A stretch of 64,000 nt of DNA from an uncultured Flavobacteriaceae bacterium (GCA_947489085.1 CANLCJ010000008.1:1-64000); one strand, 5' to 3'. Shown: positions 37,444 through 45,916, counted from the first letter of the stretch. The notes: a model not told the origin generated them from the sequence alone. Made by a program: numbers and translations.

Positions 37444-38595
37444 ATGAAAAATCACCATTTTTTAATCAATTGGACCGACGGCGTTAAAATAAATAAAGAC
37501 CATTTTATTAAAAGTGACTTTCACCATTTAGATACAGCAAGAGATTACGCAACTACGCATTTAACAGATTTTAATTACGGACTTCTACAAGCTTTCGAAG
37601 GGCAGGCAGAACCCATAAGTTTATCGACAGACGTTAATACACATGAACGTTTGGTTTTGCGGTTAAAGTACTGTAATGCTATTACACGAAAAGGGTGTCG
37701 CATTCTCTTTAAAAGCGATTTTTATGGAGGTGATGAGCCAACAGCAACTATAGAATCTAAGGATATTGATATTAATTCTAATCTGGAATTTTTAGTAATG
37801 CTTATTGTTAATCCATTTCAACTCGTACCTGTTGGAGAACCAGACCCAGAAAGTATACCTATACACCATCCTTATGCATTACCTAAAATTGAAATGCAGA
37901 TTATTTCTAAAAGTCAATTTAATACCAGTTTTCTGGAAAAGCATTTTCTAATGGTAGGTAAAGTACAATGGAAAAATGGGGCTTTTGTAATAGATCAAAA
38001 TTATTTACCACCTATTTCTAAAATAAAATACCACTCTCAAGTGTTATATTTTCATAAAAAAGTAAGCGATGTTTTAATAAAGTTACGCAACTACTCGATT
38101 ATAATAAACAATAAAAACAGGCACAAATTTCAAAATAACAAGCTGGCCAGTAATACTTTTAAACTATGTGCAAAAGTTATGGATTATGTAAGTGAATATA
38201 TCTTTAAGTACACCCAATTGGGCGAAGAAAACTCACCTGTATTTTTAGCACAAAGTTTATCTGTTTTAGGAAATTACATTTCTACCGAACTCGCCATTTT
38301 ACAAGAAGAAGATCGTGAAAAATTGCTGCAGTACTATTACGAATGGATAGATATAAAACCATCTGTTTTCGAGTCTACAATAGGAGATGTTATTAATTTA
38401 AATTATAGCCATTTAGATATAAGTGAAATGCTTAATAAGTTAGATTACTTTATGGCAATTTTAGAACGTTTGTGGAAAAAAATGAGCGATTTGGAATATA
38501 TAGGTATGCGTAAAGATAATATTGTAGTAAGTGAAAATAGAGCAAGTATAAGGGAGGATAGTAAAAACAACAGCACATGGTCTATTATAGATTAG
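37444..38595 (+). CDS. tssK: T6SS baseplate protein TssK (subtype iii)
   Basis: A 383-residue baseplate adaptor connecting the wedge to the membrane complex. The N-terminus has the family opening HFLINWTDGVKINKDHFI, the counterpart of the W-x-E-G-x-x-L-x-P-Q-H-F segment of proteobacterial TssK. A beta-rich shell domain follows (LVLRLKYCNAI; FQLVPVGEPDPESIPIHHPYA), then a helical stalk (KFQNNKLASNTFKLCAKVMD) and a C-terminal domain with NKLDYFMAILERLWKKM. After this gene the operon has a 124-bp gap with an inverted repeat. Confidence 0.82.
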   Translation: MKNHHFLINWTDGVKINKDHFIKSDFHHLDTARDYATTHLTDFNYGLLQAFEGQAEPISLSTDVNTHERLVLRLKYCNAITRKGCRILFKSDFYGGDEPTATIESKDIDINSNLEFLVMLIVNPFQLVPVGEPDPESIPIHHPYALPKIEMQIISKSQFNTSFLEKHFLMVGKVQWKNGAFVIDQNYLPPISKIKYHSQVLYFHKKVSDVLIKLRNYSIIINNKNRHKFQNNKLASNTFKLCAKVMDYVSEYIFKYTQLGEENSPVFLAQSLSVLGNYISTELAILQEEDREKLLQYYYEWIDIKPSVFESTIGDVINLNYSHLDISEMLNKLDYFMAILERLWKKMSDLEYIGMRKDNIVVSENRASIREDSKNNSTWSIID

Positions 38596-38642
38596 ACATT
38601 TTAAGCAATTCTAAAGGTATAAAAATTTAAAGCTTAAAATGT
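38596..38642 (+). promoter_or_regulatory. Inverted repeat in the tssK-tssO gap
   Basis: ACATTTTAAGC at 38596-38606 and its exact complement GCTTAAAATGT at 38632-38642 can pair over a 25-nt loop, directly after the tssK stop. No T-run follows, so an RNA-processing or attenuator role is more likely than full termination. The gap of 124 nt could also hold an internal promoter for the membrane-complex genes. Confidence 0.35.
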
Positions 38643-38719
38643 TTAGATCGTATTGTAAAGCGATAATACATTATAGCGTGCAGAATAAATAAGATGTTGT
38701 ATAATAAAAGGATTAATAA

Positions 38720-39205
38720 ATGAAGCCGTTAAACCACGAAGAACGAAAAAACACACTTTCTCAATTTGCTATAATATTTAGTGTTACAACAATTGTACTT
38801 TTTATAATAGGGTTTTTAACCTTGTTTACAGGAAAATTAGGTGTAGACGTTCTAGAAAAAAGGCATGAAGTTTACACAAATTCGTTTAGAAGAAAAGCTA
38901 CTTTAACATTTCAAATAGAAGAAATTATAAAGCTACTCAATAAAAAAAACGATAAAACACGAAGTTTAAGTCAGCACAAAAAATTTCAAGACTTAATATC
39001 TATCGAAATCGAAAAAATAGATAGCAGTATACAAGAAGCCGAAAACCTAGAAGAATATATCATATTTAAAAAAATGATAACAATAATAAAAGCCATTCAA
39101 GGCGATTTAGATGCTTATGAGGAAGGTTACGAAAAGTACTCAAGTTTAAACGACCTTTTGGAGCGTTGCAAAGAAAAATATATTAAAGACCAGAAAAATA
39201 AATAA
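38720..39205 (+). CDS. tssO: T6SS single-pass membrane protein, TssO-like
   Basis: A 161-residue protein with a basic N-terminus (MKPLNHEERKN), one TM helix (about 15-38) and a periplasmic, strongly charged coiled coil (about 45-155). Size, topology and position after tssK fit TssO of the Bacteroidota TssNQOPR membrane complex; the opening words also resemble TssO sequences I remember. The next gene has the same topology, so the TssO and TssQ labels could be exchanged. The neighbour starts 5 nt after its stop. Confidence 0.6.
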   Translation: MKPLNHEERKNTLSQFAIIFSVTTIVLFIIGFLTLFTGKLGVDVLEKRHEVYTNSFRRKATLTFQIEEIIKLLNKKNDKTRSLSQHKKFQDLISIEIEKIDSSIQEAENLEEYIIFKKMITIIKAIQGDLDAYEEGYEKYSSLNDLLERCKEKYIKDQKNK

Positions 39206-39210
39206 ACAGT

Positions 39211-39663
39211 ATGGAACTAAACCTTAACGAATCATTTTGGAAAAATGTAAAGTTTTTTCTCCTTTTTGTTTTAATGGCAAGCCTATTATATATCATTTTA
39301 ACAAAATACATGTTGCGAATCCCTATAGCAGACAATCAAAAATTACTCTCTGCTATAACGGCCTTCGAAAAAGTAAATGAAAAAGAAAAAGAAACAGCTC
39401 TCAAGATAGACGAAAAAGAAGCAGAAGTAAAAGCTTTAGAATTCGATATATATCAAGTTCAAAAACAGGACGATATAAAGAGAGGTATAAAAAAGATAAG
39501 AGAAATATATCTTTTAAATGATAATAATTCTAAATATAAATTTTCCCTACAAGCCTCAAGGCTATTGCGGTTGTATTACGATACTCGCGAAAAAAACAGC
39601 ACACTTATTCACAATACAAAATTGCTTTCAGAAAACTTAACAAAGTGCGAAGCAAAAATTTAA
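39211..39663 (+). CDS. T6SS single-pass membrane protein, TssQ-like
   Basis: A 150-residue protein with one TM helix (about 12-34) after a short cytoplasmic segment, then an alpha-helical periplasmic part rich in Glu and Lys (KVNEKEKETALKIDEKEAEV) and a terminal helix. It lacks a lipobox. By elimination and gene order (N, K, O/Q, Q/O, P, R) it is a subunit of the Bacteroidota T6SS membrane complex. I leave the symbol blank because O and Q cannot be separated by eye. Confidence 0.6.
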   Translation: MELNLNESFWKNVKFFLLFVLMASLLYIILTKYMLRIPIADNQKLLSAITAFEKVNEKEKETALKIDEKEAEVKALEFDIYQVQKQDDIKRGIKKIREIYLLNDNNSKYKFSLQASRLLRLYYDTREKNSTLIHNTKLLSENLTKCEAKI

Positions 39664-39667
39664 ATCT

Positions 39668-40618
39668 ATGCGATTAAATAAAACGTTTTTACTCATACTA
39701 TTGGCACTTATTGTGTTTTCAACCTTAGTTTTAGCAATATTGCTGCCTTCCAAAACTAAGGTAGGTGCTTTAGATATTATTATAACCGACAAGAATGATA
39801 ATTTTCAGTTAGAAAAAAACGAAAAGCTCAAGTTCGAAATTAGTGATACAACGGTTTTTAAAGACCCTAAAATTCTTTGGGAATTTGGAAATGGAGTGGC
39901 CAAAGAGAATAAAAATGTAGTAAACTACACTTATAAGAAGCAAGGTGAATACCTTGTTACCTTAACCATTAACGACATACATGAAATCAATAAAAAAATA
40001 AAAATTATTTCAGTAGATAGAAATACAGCAATAGATTCTGTACCAAAAATTTATGGACCACACAGAGGCTACGTAAAAGAGGAAATGGTGTTTTTAAATA
40101 ATACGCCAGGTGTAAAATCGTGGTACTGGGAATTTGGAGAAACTGGTACGGTAGATGCGTATGATAGTCAAGTAAGATACTCCTATAAAACGCCAGGGCA
40201 ATATATCGTAACTTTAAATACAGATCAGTCTAAATATCCTATCTATCACAAAATTGAAATTTTACCATTGTTTAATGAGATTACTACAGAAGAGATAGAT
40301 TCGTTAACCATTATAGCCAACGATATAAAAGAAAAATTTCAAAATATAGCGAATGCCAGTGTTAGCCAAACCAGAACATATTATAAAAACTTAAGATATA
40401 TAGAGCAAAATTACAAATGCGAACAAGAAGACATGGTTGTTATTGTAAATAACAAGAAGTACAACGATTTATACAGCTATTGCCATGGGCTACATTATTT
40501 AGGAGGTAAAGGCGCCAAATCTATAATAATTAATGAGGTTAAGGTAGATACTGTAAGCTGTAACAATACATTAAGTGTAACAAAAGTAAATGTTATACAG
40601 AATACAATTAGCCAATGA
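39668..40618 (+). CDS. tssP: T6SS membrane-anchored tandem PKD protein, TssP-like
   Basis: A 316-residue protein with an N-terminal TM anchor (residues about 6-27) and two PKD-type beta-sandwich repeats. The repeat signatures are ILWEFGNGVAKE with YTYKKQGEYLVTL (about 74-102) and SWYWEFGETGTVD with YSYKTPGQYIVTL (about 155-183). A helical C-terminal third has three cysteines in YKCEQED, SYCHGL and TVSCNN. It most likely spans the periplasm as part of TssNQOPR. Its TGA overlaps the ATG of tssR by 4 nt, which indicates translational coupling. Confidence 0.65.
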   Translation: MRLNKTFLLILLALIVFSTLVLAILLPSKTKVGALDIIITDKNDNFQLEKNEKLKFEISDTTVFKDPKILWEFGNGVAKENKNVVNYTYKKQGEYLVTLTINDIHEINKKIKIISVDRNTAIDSVPKIYGPHRGYVKEEMVFLNNTPGVKSWYWEFGETGTVDAYDSQVRYSYKTPGQYIVTLNTDQSKYPIYHKIEILPLFNEITTEEIDSLTIIANDIKEKFQNIANASVSQTRTYYKNLRYIEQNYKCEQEDMVVIVNNKKYNDLYSYCHGLHYLGGKGAKSIIINEVKVDTVSCNNTLSVTKVNVIQNTISQ

Positions 40619-42930
40619 AAAGAATAGTTCTTTTATTAGTAATTGTATGTCACCAATTACTATTTAGTCAAGTTGGTAAATATGCAAAAGTAGATAAAGT
40701 GAATAGGCAAACCTATAACTTTTTAGAGCAAGAATCTAGAGGAAAGCAATATAAAGATAAAAGCCTGTATATAGTGTATTCCGATAGAGATAATAATAGT
40801 ACTTATTTAGATGAATTGGGGTTAAAACAAGGCAAAAAACAAGCGTTATTAACACCTTATTATGTAGTAAACGAATCTGATGATTTTTATCAATTAGTTA
40901 AACTAGACCCATCTGTATTAGGAAAACCAAAAGGGTTGTTTTCTTATTTTTATGGTAAAAAATACAATTTTAAAGACGCCAAAAAAGCAGAATATGTAGG
41001 GTGGATACATAAGAATAACTTATTGCACTTTTCTCATGCCAAAGTAAGCGCAGACAACTTAAAACCTTTAAATTTTTATTTAAGTGCCAGTAGTGCCGAA
41101 ACATTATTTGATTTAAACAAGTACGTGCAAAAAGACTCTATACAAACCTATAAAGATCCAAGTTTTAGAATAAAATCGAACACAGCATTCAATAGCAATC
41201 AATTAGTGTATGTGTACAAATACAATGCAAACAAAACAGCAGCCTTAGTATCTAACCAGCCGTATATACAGGCTACAACATCAGAAACAAAGCTAATGGG
41301 TTGGGTGCCTGCTAAGTTTGTAAAGAATATAGGTTTAAGGCAAGTTTTTAATGCAGAATCAAAAAAAGACGTGTTACTTAGTGCTACAGATACTATTAAG
41401 GTAAGAAACATACATAATGCTATTTTATTTAAGTCTGATAAAAAACAGGATTCTACGGTGCATATTCCTTTAAATGTTTGGGACCATTACAATAATAAAT
41501 TAATAAATGTTATAGGAGGTAATGTGCATTTACTAGAAGTACCCAAAATAAAGGAGGAACACAATACCTTTAATTTTCATTTTATTTTTGATTGTTCGGA
41601 AAACTTAAAAGCGAAATATAGTCTTCAAATAGCAGCATTGCAAAAAATATGGTTACTCCTTTCTGAAGATTCGCGATTTAAAAACAAGCACTTTACATTT
41701 AGTGCAAGTTCCTTTGGGTGTGGGCAATATTATAAGTTTGAAAAATCGGAATCTTTTGCTTTATGGATCGATTATTTACAGCGTGTATTTTTAAAAGATC
41801 CATCTATTAAACCTACCGAACGCAATACAGAAGGTTTAGAAAAATGTTTAATAAATATAGTAGATAGTCAGTCTACAAGTAGCGATTTTCAAAACAATAT
41901 TGTGATAATAGCTGGAGAAAACGATTTAGGTTTTAAATTTAAAACCAAAAATGATGATAACTTATATGCTCTAGCAAAAATAAACGTGAGGTTGTTATTT
42001 ATGCAACTGGAAAGTTCTACAGAAGATAAAAACCAAAATTTTGTACTACAAGCCAAACAAATTTTAGACGATATTGGTAAGCAATACCGTAATTATGTTT
42101 CCAACTTTATTATCGATAATAAGTTATTTGCTAAAAAAAACCTATATACTTCATTAGACTCCCAAGACAATAACATATACCTCCACGATGCTCCTCTAAA
42201 CAGTGTATACGTAGGAGGTATTGTATTTCCTAAAATAAATAAACTTCTGGCACCAACAGCTTTTAACATTGCGGTAGATTCGCTGTTAAGCAAAACAATA
42301 GCAGCTAATACTATGCTAGTTCAATCTTTAGAAAATGGAGCAGATAAATTAGGCTTTTTAAGAAGCACACTGTCGCCCTCGGTACGAGCTTTTTTAAATC
42401 AAGATACTTTAAAACGTAACCCTTTGTTAGTACCTAAACTAAATAAACACGAAACTCTACTACATACAGCCGTAATAGATAAAGAGGTCGATAATAATTT
42501 AAGCCAAGGGTACATATTAACACAAGACGAAATAGAGACTGTGGTAGAAAGCTATAAATCTTTCGTGCCTATAGAAAAGAAGATAATAAAATCGAAACAC
42601 AGGAAAGCGCTATACAAGAAATACAAAAGCTATTACAAACAGTTAAACAAACTTGTGTTTTTCAAAGAATTACGTAAAAAAAACACCATTGCAGAGCTTA
42701 TTGAGTTTAAAACGGGTCTACAAGTTTCTGATACGGTTTTGAACCGCTTAAAACTTAAAAGGATAAAACAAAGGCGGAAATTATCTCATGAAGACTATAG
42801 GCTTTTAATACGAAAATTAAGAAAGAAAATAGACTATTTAGAACAAGTTGTAAATAATCCTCTAGTAAAAACCTATAAGTATGGAGATAACACAACATAT
42901 TACTACTTACCTAACGAAAGCCTATTTTGA
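40615..42930 (+). CDS. tssR: T6SS membrane-complex protein TssR
   Basis: A 771-residue exported protein (signal peptide residues 1-18, cleavage after LLFSQ). The N-terminal part (about 25-310) is beta-rich with two SH3-like stretches (EYVGWIHKNNLLHFS and LMGWVPAKFVKNIG). Residues about 320-510 read as a von Willebrand A domain with FNFHFIFDCSENLK at the metal-site position (D-x-S-x-N). The C-terminus (about 650-771) is a very basic helical region. TssR is the largest periplasmic component of the Bacteroidota membrane complex. It is coupled to tssP and followed 2 nt later by an unassigned gene. Confidence 0.85.
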   Translation: MKRIVLLLVIVCHQLLFSQVGKYAKVDKVNRQTYNFLEQESRGKQYKDKSLYIVYSDRDNNSTYLDELGLKQGKKQALLTPYYVVNESDDFYQLVKLDPSVLGKPKGLFSYFYGKKYNFKDAKKAEYVGWIHKNNLLHFSHAKVSADNLKPLNFYLSASSAETLFDLNKYVQKDSIQTYKDPSFRIKSNTAFNSNQLVYVYKYNANKTAALVSNQPYIQATTSETKLMGWVPAKFVKNIGLRQVFNAESKKDVLLSATDTIKVRNIHNAILFKSDKKQDSTVHIPLNVWDHYNNKLINVIGGNVHLLEVPKIKEEHNTFNFHFIFDCSENLKAKYSLQIAALQKIWLLLSEDSRFKNKHFTFSASSFGCGQYYKFEKSESFALWIDYLQRVFLKDPSIKPTERNTEGLEKCLINIVDSQSTSSDFQNNIVIIAGENDLGFKFKTKNDDNLYALAKINVRLLFMQLESSTEDKNQNFVLQAKQILDDIGKQYRNYVSNFIIDNKLFAKKNLYTSLDSQDNNIYLHDAPLNSVYVGGIVFPKINKLLAPTAFNIAVDSLLSKTIAANTMLVQSLENGADKLGFLRSTLSPSVRAFLNQDTLKRNPLLVPKLNKHETLLHTAVIDKEVDNNLSQGYILTQDEIETVVESYKSFVPIEKKIIKSKHRKALYKKYKSYYKQLNKLVFFKELRKKNTIAELIEFKTGLQVSDTVLNRLKLKRIKQRRKLSHEDYRLLIRKLRKKIDYLEQVVNNPLVKTYKYGDNTTYYYLPNESLF

Positions 42931-42932
42931 TT

Positions 42933-43706
42933 ATGAATATAAATACAAACTTACCGTTACACGAAGTAGTACTTCAAATCATGTTTTTCGAAGATGTAGA
43001 GAAAGCAACATCTATGTCTACCGAAGATGTTTTGTGGCGTATAGATAACCCAGAAATATCAGAACGACAAGTAAAAGAGGTTTTAGATTGGCTAGTTAGA
43101 CAAAAAAAAGTTGAGTATTATCTAGGGAAATACAGTATAGACCGTTTAGAATTTTTAGCCCAGAAAGAGCGCCATCAAGTAGCAGCAAAAAAAACAGATA
43201 AAGGGCAAGCCAACAAAAAAGTAAAGGCAATACCACCAACCTATTACATTAACAATACTAAAACTAAGCCTTCTAAATATAGAACTTATATATTCGCAAT
43301 ATGCTTACTAGTATTAGGGTACATTACTTTCACATTATTTCATCTTAACCAAACATTCACTGCTAGTACGCAATTAAAAACCTCGGCAAAAACAACGTTA
43401 TTTAGTAGTATTGGTAAAATTAGAGGCTTATATACATCTAAAGACGAAGATTATACAGAAAACTCCAGAAATGCCATTTATTACTCTTTTATAAGACAAA
43501 ATAAAATAAACCAAACTAATAAAGAAAAGATAAACGCATTACAACGCACAGTAGATAGCATTACTAAAGCTCATTTAAATGAAATACACACGTTAGAAGG
43601 CTATTTAGAAACTAATATTACAACTTCTAATACGCTTATAAAATATCTTATTTATGTAAACATTATTACAATATTTGTATTTGGGCTAATGTATTTTAAA
43701 AGGTAA
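42933..43706 (+). CDS. Unassigned T6SS-locus protein: winged-helix-like domain plus two TM helices
   Basis: I do not recognise this 257-residue protein. The N-terminal 75 residues look like a small winged helix (LHEVVLQIMFFEDVEKA; WRIDNPEISERQVKEVLDWLVRQKKVEYYLGKYSI). A basic linker follows. TM1 lies near residues 110-130, a periplasmic stretch with coiled-coil (about 175-225), and TM2 near 234-255, so both ends are cytoplasmic. I prefer the ATG at 42933 over the TTG at 42927, which overlaps the tssR stop. It is the last gene of the rightward T6SS operon and is followed by a strong terminator. A regulator or extra membrane-complex subunit is possible. Confidence 0.7.
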   Translation: MNINTNLPLHEVVLQIMFFEDVEKATSMSTEDVLWRIDNPEISERQVKEVLDWLVRQKKVEYYLGKYSIDRLEFLAQKERHQVAAKKTDKGQANKKVKAIPPTYYINNTKTKPSKYRTYIFAICLLVLGYITFTLFHLNQTFTASTQLKTSAKTTLFSSIGKIRGLYTSKDEDYTENSRNAIYYSFIRQNKINQTNKEKINALQRTVDSITKAHLNEIHTLEGYLETNITTSNTLIKYLIYVNIITIFVFGLMYFKR

Positions 43707-43930
43707 ATTGTTAGTTTCTTAATTAAAATCACCCTTATTATTGTATAATGATAAGCAAAAGACCGCTTTTCTCTTTCAAATTTTCGGTGATACGTTTTAT
43801 TGATGTATAAAAAAGAGCTTCTAAACAATATTTGGGAGTAAATACAATGTTATAGTCGCACTTATAGTATATATGCGTTAATTTTCTATGTTTACCGCAT
43901 TATAAAAATAAACTCCAGAAATGGCAAAAC

Positions 43931-43963
43931 TTAAAAACCATCGCCTTAGGCGATGGTTTTTAA
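43931..43963. terminator. Strong terminator at end of the T6SS operon
   Basis: A perfect 15-bp stem (TTAAAAACCATCGCC and its complement) with a 3-nt loop carries A- and T-runs on both sides, so it works in both directions, closing the T6SS operon and the convergent 110-residue gene. Confidence 0.9.
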
Positions 43964-43990
43964 AGCTGTAAATAAAAAACACAAACTATA

Positions 43991-44323
43991 TTACATAAGT
44001 GCTACTCTCACATTATGAATATAATTCCAAAATTGAGTTTCACTAATATCTAAATAATTACAAATAACACTAGTTTTAATGCCTTTTAAAGTTTTAAGCC
44101 TAAAAGCCTCTAATTGTACTCTCGGAATACCGTTAAGCTTATCTGCAAAACTAGGTGTTGCGTATGTGTTAAAAATATTAGGATGGTTTAAGGCACCTTG
44201 CTCCAAAGCTCTAGGAGCTACAGTTTGTTTTCTTATTTTATTCCAGTTAAAGGAGGTAAACCATTTGCTAAAAATAGTATCTGGATACCCTAGCATTGTT
44301 CTTAAGGTTGTTGTTACAGTCAT
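43991..44323 (-). CDS. Small hypothetical protein with HTH-like C-terminus
   Basis: I do not recognise this 110-residue protein. The sequence is compositionally normal for a cytoplasmic protein, with no signal or TM. Its last 35 residues (LKGIKTSVICNYLDISETQFWNYIH) read as a helix-turn-helix with the typical V-I/C-x-x-L-x-I-S-x-x-x-F spacing. It faces the T6SS operon convergently, with the terminator at 43931 between. A frame in the opposite direction overlaps it but makes a less protein-like product. Confidence 0.5.
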   Translation of the reverse strand: MTVTTTLRTMLGYPDTIFSKWFTSFNWNKIRKQTVAPRALEQGALNHPNIFNTYATPSFADKLNGIPRVQLEAFRLKTLKGIKTSVICNYLDISETQFWNYIHNVRVALM

Positions 44324-44611
44324 AGTAAAGCGTTTTTTTATTTATAGATTATTTGCAACACTAATTATATCAAAATCAGTGTACTAATATTTACAAATGT
44401 AGATGCGATCCTTTTAATAACAATTAAAAATCCGAGTTTAAAAGTATGATTTCAAGAAATCATACGAATTAATGTTTTTCCTCAGTTAATTAATAGGAAA
44501 AACTTTATGTTTCTAAATAATAAGTATGTTAATAGGTAAATTATACCAAATTGTTAGTTTATAAACCAGAATTATATTTATATTGCTAACAAAACACAAA
44601 ATTTATTAAGG

Positions 44612-45358
44612 TTGCAAGGAGCGTATTATAACAATAGTAATGTTGTTTCTGTTATAATTACAGATAGTCAAAGACTCATTATTTGGGTAAATGAGCAATT
44701 TTCTAAAATGACGGGATACACATTATCTGAGGTCAAAGGGAAAAAACCGTCTCTATTACAAGGCAGAAACACCGAATTATCTGCTAAGGAAAGAATAAGA
44801 GCTGCCTTAAAAAGAGAAAAACCATTTCATGATAGAATTACAAACTATAGAAAAAATGGAGAAGAATACACTTGCGCACTAAGTATACACCCTGTTTTTA
44901 ACACAGAAGGCATATTGTCCAATTTTGTAGCCATGGAAGTCGACAATAATTTTGTAGACCCCAATGATGTTGAATTGATGAAGATTTCTTCAACCAAAAA
45001 AACAGGACTTACAACAACTAAAGAATTAGAATTATACTTTAAATTAAACGATTTCTTCAGAAAAGAAAAGCCTTATTTAAATCCAGATATAAGCCTTAAT
45101 CAAGTTTGTAATTATTTGGAAACCAATTCCAATTACCTATCACAAGTTATTAATAACCAGACAGGTAAAAATTTTAGATATTTTGTAAATCAATTTAGAG
45201 TACAAGAATTTCAGGCTATAGTATCTACATCAAAAATGTCCAATTTTACATTATATAGTATTGCTCAAAGTTGTGGTTTTAAAAATAAATCTACGTTCCA
45301 TAACGTAATATTAAACCATACAGGTAAAACACCAAAGTGTATTGCAGATAAATATTAA
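44612..45358 (+). CDS. PAS domain plus AraC-type DNA-binding regulator
   Basis: A 248-residue cytoplasmic regulator. Residues about 10-110 form a PAS fold (SVIITDSQRLIIWVNEQFSKMTGYTLSEVKGKKPSLLQG; FHDRITNYRKNGEEYTCALSIHPVF). It resembles the LOV subgroup but lacks the photoactive cysteine, which would stand in the KKPSLLQG segment, so it is not a flavin photoreceptor of the usual kind. Residues about 150-248 form an AraC double HTH (SLNQVCNYLETNSNYLSQVI; YSIAQSCGFKNKSTFHNVI). The start is TTG and uncertain. It lies about 0.9 kb beyond the T6SS operon, so a link to it is possible but unproven. Confidence 0.78.
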   Translation: MQGAYYNNSNVVSVIITDSQRLIIWVNEQFSKMTGYTLSEVKGKKPSLLQGRNTELSAKERIRAALKREKPFHDRITNYRKNGEEYTCALSIHPVFNTEGILSNFVAMEVDNNFVDPNDVELMKISSTKKTGLTTTKELELYFKLNDFFRKEKPYLNPDISLNQVCNYLETNSNYLSQVINNQTGKNFRYFVNQFRVQEFQAIVSTSKMSNFTLYSIAQSCGFKNKSTFHNVILNHTGKTPKCIADKY

Positions 45359-45448
45359 ATAATAAAATAGTTGGTAATTATCTTTAAACTTATTTCTTTC
45401 CCGTAACGCCTAGAACTATAAATAACATTTTTAAGCATAAATTTTTAG

Positions 45449-45456
45449 TAAATTTG
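45449..45456 (+). promoter_or_regulatory. Candidate -7 box before rpiB
   Basis: TAAATTTG matches TAnnTTTG and lies 25 nt upstream of the rpiB ATG. A clear -33 element is not visible. Confidence 0.5.
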
Positions 45457-45481
45457 CAAAACTAAAACGTATAGTATAAAA

Positions 45482-45916
45482 ATGACCATCTCAATAGGAA
45501 ACGATCACGCAGGTACAGAGTATAAGTTCGCTATAAAAGCTTTTTTAGAAGCTAAAGGCCATACAGTTAATAATTATGGTACCGATGCTAACGATAGTGT
45601 AGATTACCCAGATTTTGTACATCCAGTAGCCAAAACAATAGTAGCTAAATCGGCAGATTTTGGTATTCTTATTTGTGGGAGTGCCAATGGCGTAGCCATG
45701 ACGGCAAACAAATACCAGAAAGTTAGAGCAGGATTGTGCTGGACAAGCGAAATAGTTAGCTTAATACGTCAACACAATAACGCTAACATACTGTGCATAC
45801 CATCACGTTTTACGGCTATACCACAAGCACTACAAATGGTAGAAACGTTTTTAAATACAGACTTTGAGGGTGGCAGACACCAAAACAGAATAGATAAAAT
45901 ACCTTTATCGTGTTAA
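45482..45916 (+). CDS. rpiB: Ribose-5-phosphate isomerase B
   Basis: A 144-residue cytoplasmic enzyme interconverting ribose-5-P and ribulose-5-P in the pentose phosphate pathway. Seen: ISIGNDHAGTEYKFAIKAFL (substrate-binding start with Asp-His), the strand VNNYGTDANDSVDYPDFVHPVA, the catalytic cysteine in GILICGSANGVAMTANK, and RQHNNANILCIPSRF. All active-site features of LacA/RpiB are present and length is normal. The cation-efflux gene follows 23 nt downstream, so they may be co-transcribed. Confidence 0.92.
   Translation: MTISIGNDHAGTEYKFAIKAFLEAKGHTVNNYGTDANDSVDYPDFVHPVAKTIVAKSADFGILICGSANGVAMTANKYQKVRAGLCWTSEIVSLIRQHNNANILCIPSRFTAIPQALQMVETFLNTDFEGGRHQNRIDKIPLSC

Noticed and set aside
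44079-44387. 102-residue plus-strand frame overlapping the 110-residue gene
   Set aside because: The minus-strand product has a plausible helix-turn-helix and better composition; only one can be real here.
44650-44940. LOV photoreceptor call for the PAS domain
   Set aside because: The photo-adduct cysteine expected before the LQG segment is missing.
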